NCBI GenBank assembly: GCA_002423325.1
Contig: DIVQ01000201.1
Coordinates: 1 to 8,853 of the forward strand
Direction: 5' to 3'
DNA length: 8,853 bases
DNA from: Anaerolineales bacterium UBA6128
GTDB taxonomy: Bacteria; Chloroflexota; Anaerolineae; UBA1429
In this document: positions 1 through 5,651 of the stretch, one piece after another
Numbering within the stretch: the stretch's first letter is position 1
Layout: every line of letters starts with the position of its first letter
Notes under the pieces: generated by a model
What the model was told of the DNA's origin: nothing
The model's input: only the letters and a program-made list of their open reading frames with translations
Database searches by the model: none
Translations under genes and position numbers: made by a program

Positions 1-125
1 GCGACGAGTCGGTGCCCACATACGAAGAGCAGGTGTCGACCCTCCAGGCGGGGCCGCTCGTCCGGCAGCCACTACACACCCGCCCCGAGGCCGACTATCA
101 GCAGTTGATCGACGAACTCTACTGA
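1..125 (+). CDS. C-terminal end of an unrecognised protein (5' end outside window)
   Basis: An open frame entering from the left edge (first full codon at position 3) runs 40 codons to a TGA at 123-125. The visible tail is hydrophilic and ends in an acidic, probably helical stretch, QQLIDELY. It contains no cysteine, no membrane segment and no motif I can assign to a family. Codon use is GC-rich and coding-like. It lies 64 bp upstream of the glutaredoxin gene on the same strand, so co-transcription is possible but not shown. Because it stops at a TGA, it is a small piece of evidence that TGA is an ordinary stop codon in this genome. Confidence 0.6.
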   Translation, partial: DESVPTYEEQVSTLQAGPLVRQPLHTRPEADYQQLIDELY

Positions 126-179
126 TTCACGCGGCGCAGCGCGACGACCCGGAATCTGGGCCCTCGCCCGCCGACACAC

Positions 180-183
180 GGAG
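180..183 (+). promoter_or_regulatory. Ribosome binding site that fixes the start of the selenoprotein gene
   Basis: GGAG lies 6 nt upstream of ATG 190. The competing in-frame GTG at 238 has no purine-rich Shine-Dalgarno sequence ahead of it (the preceding bases are the glutaredoxin active-site codons). This spacing supports initiation at 190, upstream of the in-frame TGA. Confidence 0.7.
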
Positions 184-189
184 CCCTTT

Positions 190-702
190 ATGCAAGTGAC
201 CGTCTATACAACCCGAACTTGACCCTACTGCACCACTGTGAAAGAGTTTCTTTCACGTCGTTCTGTACCGTTCATTGAAAAGGACGTCTCCCGCGACCAG
301 GCAGCCGCCGCTGAGATGGTACGCGTCTCGGGGCAGCGCGGCGTGCCGGTCACGGTGATCGATGGCCGCGTGGTCGTCGGCTATGATGAACCGACGCTGA
401 CCCAGTTGTTGGCCGGCGCGCAGCGCGTGCGGCTGGGCGCCGCAGTAGCCGACGCCGCCGACATGGCCGCACAGGGGCGCTGTCGCGTGGCGCAGGGCGC
501 CTACGTCGGACGCGTCTCAGCCGGTAGTGCGGCCCAACGCGCCGGGCTGGCGGCGGGCGACGTCATCGTCTCGCTGGCCGGCCGCGCCGTCGACAGCGCG
601 TTGGCTTTGGAGACGCTGGTCGCGCGCCTCAAGCCGGGGCAGAGCGTGCCCATCAGCTATGTGCGAGGCAGCGAGCAACGCGAGGCCACGCTGGCGCTAT
701 AG
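190..702 (+). CDS. Selenocysteine-containing glutaredoxin (YruB-type) fused to a C-terminal PDZ domain; in-frame TGA read as Sec
   Basis: Read from ATG 190 through the TGA at 220-222, this gives 170 residues. Residues 1-75 are a glutaredoxin/NrdH-like thioredoxin fold: first strand MQVTVYTTRT, then TGA-P-Y-C at residues 11-14, exactly where family members have C-P-Y-C. The cis-proline motif GVPV (51-54) and GYDEPTLTQLL (64-74) follow. Residues about 85-170 form a PDZ domain (AYVGRVSAGSAAQRAGLAAG then DVIVSLAGRAV). The family reduces disulfides. Selenocysteine at the attacking position would lower its pKa and raise reactivity; that is inference. The SECIS-like hairpin at 238-256, the intact downstream frame and the good SD argue against a nonsense mutation. 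Starting at GTG 238 would delete the first strand and active site. No signal peptide is seen, so the protein is probably cytoplasmic. A TGC-to-TGA error remains the alternative. Confidence 0.87.
220..222 (+). other. In-frame UGA, proposed selenocysteine codon (residue 11)
   Basis: The codon between Thr10 and Pro12 is TGA and sits precisely at the N-terminal (attacking) cysteine of the glutaredoxin C-x-x-C motif, giving U-P-Y-C. The resolving cysteine is retained as TGC (229-231). Other genes in the window end at TGA (125, 2790, 4275, 5208 and the minus-strand stop at 7814-7816), so a general reassignment of TGA is unlikely. Confidence 0.87.
238..256 (+). promoter_or_regulatory. Bacterial SECIS element (selenocysteine insertion hairpin)
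   Basis: GTGAAAG (238-244) pairs perfectly with CTTTCAC (250-256) around a 5-nt loop, AGTTT (245-249); a T-G wobble at 237/257 can add an eighth pair. The loop carries G at its second position and begins 22 nt after the UGA. As I recall the bacterial SECIS consensus, it asks for a 4-16 bp stem, a 3-14 nt loop with G in the first two positions, and about 16-37 nt from UGA to the loop; all are met. The hairpin is inside the coding region, as in bacteria, where SelB binds it. The stem is 37% GC in a strongly GC-rich gene and forces unusual codons (AAA, TTT, CTT, TCA). Confidence 0.82.
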
Positions 703-750
703 CAGTGATTTCGCGGCAGGCTGCCAGCCGATGCCGCCCATATCCATATC

Positions 751-757
751 AGGAGGT
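751..757 (+). promoter_or_regulatory. Strong ribosome binding site of the first rubrerythrin gene
   Basis: AGGAGGT lies 4 nt ahead of ATG 762 (5 nt counted from the AGGAGG core). It selects ATG 762 over the in-frame upstream ATT at 705, which would need an implausible start and has no SD. Confidence 0.75.
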
Positions 758-761
758 CCCC

Positions 762-1256
762 ATGGTCAACACAAGCGCGCTCGCAGCCTTGAGCCAGGCA
801 CTCAAGCTGGAACGGGAGGGCCGCGCCTTTTACCTGAAAGCGGCAGACGAAGCCCTGGACGAAAAGGGACAGGCCATGTTCCTTTCCCTCGCCGACGACG
901 AACGCCTGCACGCCGAGATGATCGAGCGACAACTGCACGCGTTGGAGGGCCAGGGCGAGTATGTACTGTTGCCCGACCTGAAGACGCCGCGCATTGACCT
1001 CAACGCGCGCCTGTTCCCGCCCGAGCGCGACAAGATCGCCGCCAAGGTGGGCGCGGACCCCAACGAGCTCGATGCACTTCACGTGGCGCTCGAGAACGAG
1101 ATCAAGAGCTATGACCTGTATCGCGTCGCCGCCAACAAGGTCGAGGATGCTGCCGGCCAGGAGATGTACGCCTGGTTGGCCGCGGCTGAGCTCACGCACT
1201 ATAACCTGTTGATGGCCAACTATGAGGCGCTCGTGGACCACGGCGGCTGGGCCTAG
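762..1256 (+). CDS. Rubrerythrin-type ferritin-like diiron protein, no rubredoxin domain (paralogue 1)
   Basis: The product is 164 residues, a four-helix ferritin-like fold. The predicted diiron ligands are all present: E17 in the E-x6-Y helix, E47-x-x-H50 (in DDERLH), E113 (EIKSYDLY) and E143-x-x-H146 (AELTHY). Typical rubrerythrins add a C-terminal rubredoxin with two CxxC pairs. This one ends soon after the last helix and contains no cysteine at all, so electrons must come from a separate donor. The family includes peroxide reductases and oxidases of anaerobes and microaerophiles; the substrate cannot be read here. It follows the selenoglutaredoxin by 59 bp and precedes a paralogue, so a redox-stress operon is plausible but inferred. 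Confidence 0.85.
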   Translation: MVNTSALAALSQALKLEREGRAFYLKAADEALDEKGQAMFLSLADDERLHAEMIERQLHALEGQGEYVLLPDLKTPRIDLNARLFPPERDKIAAKVGADPNELDALHVALENEIKSYDLYRVAANKVEDAAGQEMYAWLAAAELTHYNLLMANYEALVDHGGWA

Positions 1257-1302
1257 CCCCTCGATGTCCGCGACAGGACCAGGAGGTCGCGTCGCGCCGC
1301 CG

Positions 1303-1331
1303 TTGGCACGACGCTCGCAACACAATATCGT
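1303..1331 (+). promoter_or_regulatory. Possible sigma70-type promoter before the second rubrerythrin gene
   Basis: TTGGCA (1303-1308) and TATCGT (1326-1331) are separated by 17 bp, matching -35 at 5/6 and -10 at 4/6. Transcription would begin near 1338, only about 10 nt ahead of ATG 1348, leaving little room for the SD. It may therefore be chance, or drive a very short leader. Confidence 0.35.
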
Positions 1332-1347
1332 TTGAGGATGGGAGAAC

Positions 1348-1875
1348 ATGGACCAGGAAAAAGCACTTGCAGTGCTCAAGCAGGGGATGAACACCGAGTT
1401 CTGGGGCATGCGCTTTTACAAGCGCGCCGTCGCCCGGACCAAGTCGGAGGACGGCAAGCGCGTCTTCAAGTCGCTGGTCGAAGAGGAGAGCCAGCACCTG
1501 GACGTGCTCCGCGGGCAGTACGCCGCCATCTCGGGCCAGACCAAGTGGGTCAGCCTCGAAGAGGCGCGTGCACTGGCCGATTCGGTGGACACCAAGGACA
1601 TCTTTCCGCAGGCCGACCAGGCCAAGACGATGATCCCGGCCTCCGCTACCGACGAAGAGGCGCTCAAACTGGCGCTGGACTTTGAGCAGCGCGGCTATGA
1701 CATGTACGATCGCGATGCCAAGGAGGCCACCAGCCCCGAGGAGAAGGCGCTCTGGGAGTTCCTGGCCAAGGCGGAGAACGCGCACTTTACCTATCTGCAA
1801 AAGACGCTCGACTTTTTGAGCACCAATGGCACCTGGTACTATGACGACCGGGAGTTGCCCATTTTCTACAACTAG
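1348..1875 (+). CDS. Rubrerythrin-type ferritin-like diiron protein, no rubredoxin domain (paralogue 2)
   Basis: The product is 175 residues, again a ferritin-like helical bundle with a full ligand set: E17 (TEFWGMRFY), E47-x-x-H50 (EEESQH), E113 (FEQRGYDMY) and E143-x-x-H146 (AENAHF). The residue numbers are identical to those of the preceding gene although the sequences differ widely, which marks the pair as an old tandem duplication. It too is cysteine-free and lacks a rubredoxin domain. It ends in an aromatic/acidic tail (GTWYYDDRELPIFYN) after the last helix. GAGG and GGGAG lie just ahead of ATG 1348. The likely role is peroxide or oxygen detoxification, or electron transfer at a diiron centre, in the cytoplasm. 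The exact substrate is unknown. Confidence 0.87.
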   Translation: MDQEKALAVLKQGMNTEFWGMRFYKRAVARTKSEDGKRVFKSLVEEESQHLDVLRGQYAAISGQTKWVSLEEARALADSVDTKDIFPQADQAKTMIPASATDEEALKLALDFEQRGYDMYDRDAKEATSPEEKALWEFLAKAENAHFTYLQKTLDFLSTNGTWYYDDRELPIFYN

Positions 1876-1890
1876 GACCGCAGCAGGCTC

Positions 1891-1913
1891 GCGGGGCGCG
1901 CCGACGCCCCCGC
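1891..1913 (+). terminator. GC-rich hairpin after the rubrerythrin genes, possible weak terminator
   Basis: GGGGCG (1893-1898) pairs with CGCCCC (1905-1910) around a 6-nt loop, extended by two more pairs past a bulged C. It lies 15 bp after the stop codon. There is no T tract, so intrinsic termination is uncertain. The rest of 1876-2076 shows nothing else I can support. Confidence 0.3.
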
Positions 1914-2076
1914 CGCCTGAACGTTCAGCGTGCTGTCGGCTACCACAACGCCGCCCCGAGGTCGTGGCGACTGCCACCGTCTCGCGGGCGGTTTTGTATG
2001 CGCGATTTGCGGCTCGCGGCCATCCGTGGCACTATGAACGGGCACGTCAGCGCACTCGACCCGAAAGGATGCATCT

Positions 2077-2790
2077 GTGCTCGGAACCTTGCTCAATATC
2101 GTCACTGTCCTTTTGGGCGGCGGGATCGGTGCACTGCTCGGCAGCCGTCTGCCTGAGCGCGTCCGCGAAACCGTGCTGAACGGACTGGGCCTCGTCACGC
2201 TGGTGGTCGGCGTGCAGCTCACCTTTGAGACGCACAACATCCTGATCGTGATGGGCAGCGTGCTCATCGGCGGGATACTGGGCGAGTGGTGGCGCATCGA
2301 CGCAGGCCTGGAGCGCGTCAGTGAGTGGCTGCGCCAACGCGTAGCGGCCAGGATGGGCGATCGGCCGATGGGCCGCTTCACCGAGGGCTTTATCACCGCC
2401 AGCTTGGTCTTTTGTATCGGACCGATGACCATCCTGGGCTCGATCCAGGACGGACTGACGGGCGACATCACCCTGCTGGCGATCAAGTCGTTGCTGGATG
2501 GCTTTGCGGCGCTGGCCTTTGCCTCGTCGTTGGGGATCGGCGTGCTCTTTTCGGCGCTCACCATTCTAATCTACCAGGGCGGCCTGTCGTTGCTGGCCGG
2601 CCTCGCACAGAGCGTGCTCACCGACCCGATGATCGCCGAGATGTCGGCCACCGGCGGCGTGCTGATCCTGGCCATCGGGCTCATGCTGCTCGACATCAAG
2701 CGCATTCGCGTGGCCAACCTGCTGCCCGCGCTGGTGATCGCGCCCGCCGTCGTGGCGCTGTTGACCGCTTTGGGCGTGTCACTGGGCTGA
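2077..2790 (+). CDS. DUF554 family integral membrane protein
   Basis: The product is 237 residues and strongly hydrophobic with about six membrane segments, in the cytoplasmic membrane. The N-terminal glycine-rich segment (LLNIVTVLLGGGIGALLG) and the block FCIGPMTILGSIQDGL (112-127), followed by GD, KSLLDGFA and ALAFAS, are hallmarks of the DUF554 family (YqgA/YdfK-like). The molecular function of the family is not established; transport is often assumed. The GTG start at 2077 is preceded by GAAAGGA with 7 nt spacing. The ATG at 2069 is out of frame. Length is normal for the family. It is separated by 201 bp from the rubrerythrin gene, so it is probably its own transcription unit. Confidence 0.87.
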   Translation: MLGTLLNIVTVLLGGGIGALLGSRLPERVRETVLNGLGLVTLVVGVQLTFETHNILIVMGSVLIGGILGEWWRIDAGLERVSEWLRQRVAARMGDRPMGRFTEGFITASLVFCIGPMTILGSIQDGLTGDITLLAIKSLLDGFAALAFASSLGIGVLFSALTILIYQGGLSLLAGLAQSVLTDPMIAEMSATGGVLILAIGLMLLDIKRIRVANLLPALVIAPAVVALLTALGVSLG

Positions 2791-2906
2791 CGCACCGCGC
2801 TCGGACCGAGACCGCTCTGTCCATTGACGCCGCCCCTTGTGGGCGCACACGTGGTGCAGTGGCAGCCGGGGCGCCTCGCGCAACGCCCCTGTGAATCAGC
2901 GCCGCC

Positions 2907-2915
2907 AAGGAGGAT
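2907..2915 (+). promoter_or_regulatory. Ribosome binding site fixing the start of the GH32 gene
   Basis: AAGGAGGAT is a near-perfect SD, with its AGGAGG core 6 nt ahead of ATG 2920. The open frame continues upstream to 2824, but that extension is not signal-peptide-like and lacks an SD, so ATG 2920 is preferred. Confidence 0.8.
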
Positions 2916-2919
2916 CGCC

Positions 2920-4275
2920 ATGACTGAGCCGCTCTATCACGAAACGCACCGGCCCCAGTTCCACTTTACGCCACGGCGCAACTGGACCAACGATCCCAAC
3001 GGCCTGGTCTACTATCAGGGCGAATGGCACCTCTTCTTCCAGCACAACCCCACCGGCATCAAGTGGGGCAATATGACCTGGGGGCACGCGATCAGCACCG
3101 ATCTGTTGCACTGGACGCAGTTGCCCAATGCCCTCGAGCCAGACAGGCTGGGGACCATCTATTCCGGCTCGGCAGTGGTGGACTGGAACAACCCCTCCAG
3201 CCTGCAGACCGGCACCGAGCCGCCGCTGGTAGCCATCTACACATCAGCAGGCTCGCATGCCCAGCCGCCCAAGCCTTACACGCAGAGTATCGCCTGCAGC
3301 AACGACCGCGGCCGCAGCTGGATCAAATACGCGGGCAATCCGGTGCTCGACCACATCGCCGGCGCCAACCGCGACCCCAAGGTCATCTGGCACGCGCCCA
3401 GCGCCCAGTGGATCATGGCGCTGTACCTTGACGGCAACGACTATGCGCTCTTCGGCTCTCCGAACCTGCGCGCCTGGACGAGCCTGTGCGACGTAGCCCT
3501 GCCCGGCGTCAGCGAGTGCCCCGACTTTTTTCCCCTGGCCGTAGATGGCGACGCCGCCAACGTGCGCTGGGTCTTTTGGGGCGCCGCAGGCTGCTATCGC
3601 CTGGGCACCTTTGACGGCCGCACCTTTACCCCCGAGACGGGAGTGCTGCGCGCCGAATGGGGCGCCAATGGCTATGCCGCCCAGACGTGGAGCGACGTGC
3701 CGGAGGCCGACGGGCGCCGGATCCAGATCTCATGGATGGCCGGCGGCAAGTACCCCGCCATGCCCTTTAACCAGCAGTTCAGTTTCCCCGTCGAGCTCAC
3801 GTTGCGCAACACCCCTGACAGCATCCGCCTCTATCGCCAACCGGTGCGCGAACTGGAGACGCTGCGCGCCCGCACGCTGCGCTGGGAGCAGAGGGTCGTC
3901 GAGCCGGGCGCCAACTTGATCCCCGAGACCGAGGGCGAGTTGTTCGAGGTGCACGCCGAGGTGGCGCTCGGCGACGCGCAGGCGTTTGGCGTGCTGGTGC
4001 GCGGGCACGACCTGTGCTACGACGCGGTCAAGCAGGAGATCAGCGCGCTGGGCAAAGCCGCGCCGCTCGCGCCGCACGATGGCGTGATTCGGTTGCAGTT
4101 ACTGGTCGACCGCACGTCGCTTGAGGTCTTTGCGCAGGACGGTCTCGTCACGATGTCATCCTGCTTTTTGCCCGAGGCCGCCGACTCGAACCTGGAATTC
4201 TACGCCAAAGGGGGCGCGGTCACACTGCGCTCGCTGGAGGTCTACGAACTCCGCTCGGTCTGGCCGCCGGCATGA
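2920..4275 (+). CDS. Glycoside hydrolase family 32 beta-fructosidase (levanase/exo-inulinase/invertase type)
   Basis: The product is 451 residues. The GH32 five-bladed propeller carries WTNDPNG (22-28, nucleophile D25), the RDPK motif (151-154, transition-state Asp152) and ECPD (199-202, acid/base E199). A C-terminal beta-sandwich follows, with the characteristic VDRTSLEVFAQDG strand around residues 394-406. These enzymes release fructose from sucrose, inulin or levan with retention of configuration. The W-x-NDPNG form resembles fructan hydrolases more than sucrose-6-phosphate hydrolases, but the substrate cannot be fixed. No signal peptide is seen, so it probably acts inside the cell on imported sugars. 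No transporter, fructokinase or regulator lies beside it, so it looks like a stand-alone gene. Confidence 0.92.
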   Translation: MTEPLYHETHRPQFHFTPRRNWTNDPNGLVYYQGEWHLFFQHNPTGIKWGNMTWGHAISTDLLHWTQLPNALEPDRLGTIYSGSAVVDWNNPSSLQTGTEPPLVAIYTSAGSHAQPPKPYTQSIACSNDRGRSWIKYAGNPVLDHIAGANRDPKVIWHAPSAQWIMALYLDGNDYALFGSPNLRAWTSLCDVALPGVSECPDFFPLAVDGDAANVRWVFWGAAGCYRLGTFDGRTFTPETGVLRAEWGANGYAAQTWSDVPEADGRRIQISWMAGGKYPAMPFNQQFSFPVELTLRNTPDSIRLYRQPVRELETLRARTLRWEQRVVEPGANLIPETEGELFEVHAEVALGDAQAFGVLVRGHDLCYDAVKQEISALGKAAPLAPHDGVIRLQLLVDRTSLEVFAQDGLVTMSSCFLPEAADSNLEFYAKGGAVTLRSLEVYELRSVWPPA

Positions 4276-4326
4276 TAGTAAGCTAACGCAGTCTGGCCCC
4301 TTGGGGGCGGCCGTAAAGCAGCGTCT

Positions 4327-4352
4327 GCCTGACGCCTTGGCGTCTTTGCGTT
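4327..4352 (-). repeat. Fragment of a CGCAAAG/CGCCAAG-type intergenic repeat
   Basis: On the minus strand the sequence reads AACGCAAAGACGCCAAGG followed by CGTCAGG, which are adjoining ACGCAAAG and ACGCCAAGG units. As I recall, arrays of such 8-9 bp units occur between genes in Chloroflexota, Planctomycetes and others. The inner GACGCC-TT-GGCGTC (4331-4344) is palindromic. The fragment lies in the 105-bp gap before proC. Confidence 0.4.
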
Positions 4353-4368
4353 GATCTTGCGTCTGCAC

Positions 4369-4374
4369 GAGGAG
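4369..4374 (+). promoter_or_regulatory. Ribosome binding site fixing the proC start
   Basis: GAGGAG lies 6 nt ahead of ATG 4381. An in-frame TTG at 4351 would add ten residues that do not belong to the Rossmann fold and has no SD. Confidence 0.75.
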
Positions 4375-4380
4375 AACACT

Positions 4381-5208
4381 ATGGCCACGTTCGATGGCGT
4401 CACAGTCGGGTTTGTGGGCGGCGGGATCATGGCCGAGGCCGTGATCAAGGGGCTGCTGCGTCAGGGGCTGGTGCCGCCCGAGCGCATCATCGCCAGCGAC
4501 CCGCAGGAAGCCCGCCGCGCGCACCTCGCGCAGCTCGGCATCCGCACCACGGCCTCCAACGCCGAGAGCGTCAGCGCCAGCAGCGTGCTGGTACTGGCGG
4601 TCAAGCCACAGGTACTGCGCGGTGTAATGACCGAGCTGGGCGGCCGCCTGCCCGCCGGCTGCCTGGTACTCAGCATCGTGGCGGGCGCGCAGATCCGCAC
4701 AATTTACAAGTTGTTGGGCGCCGAGGCCGTGGTCCGCATCATGCCCAACACCCCTGCGCAGGTGGGCGAGGGTATGTCGGTGTGGACCGCCACGCCCGCG
4801 GTGACGCCCGCGCAGCGCGAACAGGCGCGCGCCATCATCGCCGCGCTGGGCGCCGAGATCTACGTTGACGGCGAACACTACCTTGACATGGCCACCTCCC
4901 TCAGCGGTTCGGGCCCGGCCTATCTGTTCCTGATCATAGAGGCTTTGATCGACGCGGGCGTGCAGATCGGCTTTGCGCGACCGGTGGCCGAGCAACTCGT
5001 CCTGCAGACGGTGCGCGGATCGGTCGACTTTGCGCAGCAGAGCGGCCTGCACCCGGCTGCGTTGCGCAACATGGTCACCTCGCCCGGTGGCACGACGGCG
5101 GCCGCGCTGCACGTCCTGGAGAAGGGCGGGCTGCGCGCCCTGCTGACCGATGCCGTGCTCGCCTGCTACGAGCGCAGCAAATACCTGGGGAGTCTGAGCG
5201 AGGAATGA
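4381..5208 (+). CDS. proC: Pyrroline-5-carboxylate reductase
   Basis: The product is 275 residues, the usual family length. It catalyses NAD(P)H-dependent reduction of 1-pyrroline-5-carboxylate to L-proline, the last step of proline synthesis, in the cytoplasm. The N-terminal Rossmann fold starts VGFVGGGIMAEAVIKG (9-24). AVKPQ (73-77), the conserved RIMPNTP (119-125) and TSLSGSGPAY (172-181) follow. The C-terminal P5CR signature TSPGGTTAAALHVLEKGG (233-250) lies in the dimer/substrate-binding region. The stop codon overlaps the start of the YggT-family gene (ATGA), indicating translational coupling. proC-yggT is a common bacterial neighbourhood. Confidence 0.95.
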   Translation: MATFDGVTVGFVGGGIMAEAVIKGLLRQGLVPPERIIASDPQEARRAHLAQLGIRTTASNAESVSASSVLVLAVKPQVLRGVMTELGGRLPAGCLVLSIVAGAQIRTIYKLLGAEAVVRIMPNTPAQVGEGMSVWTATPAVTPAQREQARAIIAALGAEIYVDGEHYLDMATSLSGSGPAYLFLIIEALIDAGVQIGFARPVAEQLVLQTVRGSVDFAQQSGLHPAALRNMVTSPGGTTAAALHVLEKGGLRALLTDAVLACYERSKYLGSLSEE

Positions 5209-5468
5209 ACGTGGTATACACGATCGTCGCGTTTGTAGCGCGCCTGTTCACGACCGCACTGATCGTGCGGGCGCTGCTGTCCTGGATCCCCCTCGACCGC
5301 AACAGCCCGGCAATCGACGCCTTTGTGCGCGGCCTGTACGCGGTGACCGAGCCCGTGCTCGGCCCGATCCGCCGCGCCATCCCTGCCTTCGCGGGCCTGG
5401 ACCTCTCGCCGCTGATCGCCATCCTGTTGGTCCAGGCGCTGCTCAGCATCCTCGCCCGCCTGATCTAG
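5205..5468 (+). CDS. yggT: YggT family small membrane protein
   Basis: The product is 87 residues with two hydrophobic helices (about 3-27 and 67-86) linked by a loop containing SWIPLDRNSPAIDAF and the conserved TEPVLGPIRRAIP (about 46-58). This is the single-repeat form of the YggT family; the E. coli protein has two repeats. It sits in the cytoplasmic membrane. Relatives have been tied to osmotic tolerance and to cell division or plastid nucleoid functions, but the molecular role is unsettled. The ATG overlaps the proC stop by 4 nt, so the two are translated as an operon. Confidence 0.9.
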   Translation: MNVVYTIVAFVARLFTTALIVRALLSWIPLDRNSPAIDAFVRGLYAVTEPVLGPIRRAIPAFAGLDLSPLIAILLVQALLSILARLI

Positions 5469-5516
5469 AAACCAACCACGGAAGGTACGGATAGCACGGA
5501 AAGGGCACGCCGGACT

Positions 5517-5536
5517 GCCGCTTCCACGGGAGCGGC
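5517..5536 (+). repeat. Hairpin inside the inverted-repeat element
   Basis: GCCGCT (5517-5522) pairs with AGCGGC (5531-5536), with a T-G wobble and a C-G pair extending the stem inward. There is no T tract. It may help end proC-yggT transcription. Confidence 0.35.
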
Positions 5537-5562
5537 GTCGTGTGGTGCGGTGGGGGGCCGTC

Positions 5563-5582
5563 ACTCCCGCGAAGGCGGGAGT
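5563..5582 (+). repeat. REP-like palindrome (ACTCCCGC-GAAG-GCGGGAGT)
   Basis: A perfect 8-bp stem with a GAAG loop lies in the context GTCACTCCCGCGAAGGCGGG, then AGTCCAGG. This resembles the widespread 'CATTCCCGCGAAAGCGGGAA-TCCAGG' REP-type repeat seen in many bacterial genomes (recalled, not searched). It sits near the centre of the inverted-repeat element and could act as a transcript-end hairpin from either side. Confidence 0.5.
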
Positions 5583-5651
5583 CCAGGCGAGGTCTGGTCA
5601 ACGGCGTGTCGTTCCGGCTTCCGTGCTTTCCGTGGCTTCCGTGGTTCTGTC

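Larger units (their letters stand above)
5474..5646. repeat. 173-bp inverted-repeat element between convergent genes (ACGGAA arrays with inner hairpins)
   Basis: The left arm 5474-5501 and the right arm 5619-5646 are inverted copies, 25 of 28 positions matching. Each arm is itself three 9-bp units: left ACGGAAGGT, ACGGATAGC, ACGGAAAGG; right (minus strand) ACGGAAGCC, ACGGAAAGC, ACGGAAGCC. Between them lie hairpins at 5517-5536 and 5563-5582. It fills the gap between the yggT stop (5468) and the opposing ATPase stop (5652). It may be a miniature inverted-repeat or REP-like element and might serve as a bidirectional terminator. No flanking target duplication is evident. Confidence 0.6.

Noticed and set aside
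220..222. TGA as a nonsense mutation, or as a reassigned Trp/Gly codon
   Set aside because: Several other genes here end at TGA, so reassignment is unlikely, and a random mutation landing exactly on the attacking Cys with a fitting SECIS hairpin downstream is improbable. Sequencing error is not fully excluded.
238..702. A shorter protein starting at GTG 238
   Set aside because: It would lack the first strand and the whole active site of the glutaredoxin fold, has no SD, and would put the SECIS-like hairpin at its very start; the reading from ATG 190 explains all of this.
1917..1928. Perfect 12-bp palindrome CTGAACGTTCAG as an operator
   Set aside because: About two such palindromes are expected by chance in a window of this length, and there is no linked regulator or promoter.
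657..1977. Long minus-strand open frames opposite the rubrerythrin genes
   Set aside because: Their translations show no family features; they are antisense frames produced by GC-rich codon use in the real plus-strand genes.
2823..2851. TTGACG upstream of the GH32 gene as a -35 box
   Set aside because: No acceptable -10 sequence lies 16-18 bp downstream.
4296..4308. GC hairpin after the GH32 gene as an intrinsic terminator
   Set aside because: Only a 5-bp stem with a 3-nt loop and no T tract.
4156..5112. A 318-residue minus-strand open frame opposite GH32 and proC
   Set aside because: It lies antisense to two unambiguous genes, is His/Arg/Gly-rich and matches nothing recognisable.
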